64,000 bases of DNA from Tulasnella sp. 424 (Eukaryota; Basidiomycota; Agaricomycetes; Cantharellales; Tulasnellaceae): positions 124,001-188,000 of the forward strand of contig WSUB01000017.1 of assembly GCA_019633425.1 (NCBI GenBank), in the 5' to 3' direction. Shown here piece by piece: positions 61,252 through 64,000 of the stretch; the stretch's first letter is position 1; every line of letters starts with the position of its first letter. Below the pieces are notes generated by a model, which was not told where the DNA came from, made no database searches, and saw only the letters and a list, made by a program, of their open reading frames with translations. The translations under genes and the position numbers were made by a program.

Positions 61252-62732
61252 TTAGTCGTACTCGGGCTTTGTTACCATCATTCTTGAACCGGGGTATGGG
61301 GCTGGTCCGTAACGCGCATCAGGGATTTCACCTTGTTCGGCCTTCGCTATCTCCCGGTAAGCACTGGGTGTCCCGCTGTGAAGCGGTATATTTTGATACT
61401 CTGAAGGAGTCCCCAAAGGAGGTCCACGGCCCGCTTTGGCGTTCTGCCGACGATTTTGGAACCTGAATGAGTATGGGAAGAACGTTAGCACCCATATCCA
61501 AGGTCGAGTACCGCTTCCGCTAGGCTTACCAAATCTGTACCTGTCTAGGCGACATGCCAAGACGGCGACCGAGATCGATACGTTCTTCAGTACTCGGGAA
61601 TGCGGTACGTGCATAAACTTCGTTGAGGACGCGAAGCTGATGGGCGTCGGCTCGTCTTCGTTTAGGTTTCTGTGCTGGCAAGCCCGACGAATGAAGGTCT
61701 TGGTCGGCAGCGCTCATACTCATAGCGTCAACGCTGGGTCGACGAGAGTCGAGAGAATCGGACCTGTGTCTGGGTTCGACAGGCTCGTGCGCGATCCTGG
61801 GAGGGGAAGGGGACCGAAAAGCGCTTGGCTCGGGAGGTGACCTTCGAGCTGGGGCGTAGCCGCTATCGAATGACCCGATTGGGGCGGGTGCCCCCACTTG
61901 ACGCAAGGGGAAGGACGTCGGAGGGTCGATGGTGACTTGATTCGAATAAACAGACTGTGATTGGGAGGTGGAACCTCTCCACTCGCCAACATGCCCGACC
62001 TGTCCAGAATAAGAGGAAGAGCCAACTTCCGGAGATTGGATGAAGTTATCTCGATTGAGATATTCTGGGTTCGTCGGGGTGTAGTGTTGAGGTTGAGGAT
62101 ACTGAAGGGAAGGTAGAGGGTAGGCTCTCTCTTCGGCGGCTTGAGGAGAACCGGAGGAGCTTGATGAGGAAGGCGTTGACGTAACGGGAGCAGCGACTGC
62201 GTATTGCGCATATTGTTCCGTCGGGTAAGACTGTTGATAGTCATACGGCTGGTACGGTTGCTGTTGGCGGTACGGAACTTCTTCTGCGATAGCCATGGGT
62301 TGGTGGCCTGGGCGGTGCATTGGTCAGCTTGGTGTCCCCAGAGTTTGTGAAAAGAGATACTGTACCTTGCATAGTTTGTCGATGCGAACCATCCCACTCC
62401 TGAAGGCCTGATGCTCCGTGACGCGAGCTCTGGTACGCTTGCTGGGGGCTTAGAGACCGCGGGGAGATGGCGTACGAGGGTTCCTGCACCATGTTCGGGG
62501 CAAATTGATTAAAGTCTGAGTTTCTCCGGGGGAGCTGAACTGAAGACATTGGCGGCTGCTGCCAGGAATTAGACGTAGGTGGAAGGGGCTGTGGGATAAT
62601 GGAGGATGCCTGAGAGGGGTCGTCGTACTGGTGGAATGAACCAGGCGAGATGAAATTTTGCTGTTGGCGATCGGGGGAGCGCCGGGGAGAAGTGTGAGTG
62701 GACTGAGCGAACGACTGTCCTCTTGAGTCCAT
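61252..62732 (-). CDS. Homeodomain transcription factor
   Basis: Three exons on the minus strand: 62366-62732, 61530-62307, 61252-61462, encoding 451 aa. The N-terminal 330 residues are disordered and rich in Ser, Pro, Gln and Tyr. The homeodomain is at about residues 333-391: KRRRADAHQLRVLNEVY, FPSTEERIDLGRRLGMSPRQ, then helix 3 VQIWFQNRRQNAK, with the invariant Trp, Phe, Asn and Arg of the recognition helix. The second intron splits the Trp codon of helix 3, an exon junction found in many fungal homeobox genes. A 60-residue C-terminus follows. It is not paired with a divergent second homeobox gene, so it is unlikely to be a mating-type HD1/HD2 pair; a developmental regulator is more probable. 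Target genes unknown. Confidence 0.9.
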
Positions 62733-62739
62733 CGTTTTA

Positions 62740-64000
62740 AGTCTAGTAGCGGGGATTTAAGGCTAGTAGGTGTGGTGTTAGAGTGGCGAGAAGATGCAGA
62801 GCGGATCTGATTGTAGAAGGATGAGCCTTTTGAAGACCTTGAGGGGTTTGGGACTTTGGGAGACATAATGAGCGCCCCACGACGTGATGTCAATTCCTGC
62901 AGGCGGGTGCGACGCAAACCTGACTCAGGGTGCACGAAACTTGATTTGGCTACAATTTCTCCAGATTTGTGGATACCGGGCTGACGGGGAACTAGTAAAG
63001 GGAGGCAGGCAGGCTGCCAGCAGGTTCGCCAATACAAGCGGCGGCATCTAGGTGGAAAGCCCCCGGAACCCAGATAAACAAGAGGCAATCCCCCTGGTCC
63101 CCTGGTAAGCAAGCCACGCCGCGAAATCTAAAAAGCGCGGGTCGTGATGTGGGGTGTTGCGTAGTACAGCCGAAACGCGGTGAGGCGTGTCGCCTAAGAA
63201 AAATCCGCCTAAATCCCTCGTTTAAAGCCATCGATGGGGTGAGAGACAAACGGCCATCTGCAAGAGGGGTCGGGCGTCGTGATCAAGAAGCAGCGATCTC
63301 AATCAATTCGACGGCCAGGCATCGTGACACGTTGTCCAAGCGACGGGGTCCAGAACAGAGCGCTCACGTGGCCCAGCAACAAAAAGCCAAACGAGTCCAG
63401 TCGCCGAACCTTCCAGCTGTCCTCACCGCTCGTAGACTGACTCTGCCTAGCCCGCGCCCCAAATGGTCTCCATCACAGCTATGTGGAGCATCGCAGTCCT
63501 TCACCTTATTCGGACATCGCGCTCAAGGCGATGCTCGCTCGCCTGGGGCCCTTTCCCAAAGTCACCCACCTCGACATACAATCAACGAGCAGCTTTACCA
63601 TATACTGGCACAATGGGCCAGGAGACAACTTTTACGAGCGGAACTCGGCGTGGGCGGTCGTTTTTACTTGACATTGATAGGCGGTGGACCGGCATCAGTT
63701 TGTGGCTTCTCAAAACGAGCTTCGAAACTGCCTTTCCTGGGGCCCATTCGACTGCTCTCCCCGAACCCTTAAACGCCCTGGGGATCTCCTTGGAGCTTGA
63801 ATACCGCATCGATCTTTGACTCTCACCGATCTGGTCACCGCTCGTGCCTCAATGTCCCAACTTGATCCCGAGTGGAATCCGCTTCGGCCGATTTGACGTC
63901 ATTAGCTTACCTTCACGACCGATCTTGTTCAAATTCGACGGGTCAATAAGCAAACTCCGGCGCTCTGGGCCTCTGCCTCGTAGAAAGTTCTTTGCAGATG
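62740..64000. other. Right-end stretch, no firm gene
   Basis: About 1.26 kb. It starts with the homeodomain-gene promoter region. A plus-strand frame at 63483-63671 contains SPYSDIALKAMLARLGPFP and DIQSTSSFTIYWHNGPG, which reads like protein and may be an exon of a gene continuing to the right. Overlapping frames at 63149-63772 and 63463-63819 cover the same DNA in other frames, and I cannot choose firmly. Confidence 0.35.

Noticed and set aside
61252..62732. Homeodomain gene as a mating-type (HD) locus
   Set aside because: There is no divergently transcribed partner homeobox gene and no typical flanking mating-locus gene in the window.

Overview
This window is nuclear DNA of a filamentous basidiomycete, most likely an Agaricomycete. 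Genes carry many short GT-AG introns (about 50-75 bp), intergenic spaces are short, and the gene set fits: a PriA-like cysteine-rich secreted protein, concentrative nucleoside transporters, an NDR-type kinase, a homeodomain factor, and a large lineage-specific F-box-like family. I rebuilt exons by hand from splice consensus, reading-phase continuity and protein-family expectation.

Layout. Left end (1-5 kb): 5' part of a GT61-like glycosyltransferase, then mostly non-coding DNA with a broken relic of a CxxCH protein family. 5.2-10.3 kb is conserved housekeeping: MYG1 exonuclease, mitochondrial processing peptidase beta, and a METTL25-like methyltransferase. 10.4-13 kb holds two intact paralogues of the CxxCH family. 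14.4-16 kb is a single-exon F-box/LRR-type gene, followed by about 3.5 kb without a recognisable gene. 19.5-20.5 kb is NAA50. 20.6-26.5 kb is a head-to-tail duplication of a CNT nucleoside transporter with identical exon lengths and a shared promoter region.

27.5-44.1 kb is the most unusual part: a one-orientation array of six F-box-like genes plus one orphan fragment. Each begins with an 83-nt exon missed by single-ORF calling. Four copies look intact, one has a single nonsense codon, and one is broken by a deletion and several frameshifts. A dead protein-kinase relic sits inside the array. Copies of different age and decay state suggest birth-and-death evolution.

44.5-64 kb is again gene-dense: a 500-aa protein of unknown function, a putative Sld3-like replication factor, a protein with a CipC/DUF3759-like core and a Tyr/Gly/Gln-rich tail, a PriA-like secreted protein, a candidate telomere protein Rap1 with a BRCT-like region and three Myb-like units, a divergently transcribed NDR/Dbf2-type kinase with a CRIB-like N-terminus and several micro-exons, and a homeodomain protein. 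The housekeeping genes do not form a pathway cluster. The local themes are tandem duplication, gene decay and, at 53-57 kb, a chromosome/cell-cycle pair sharing a promoter region.
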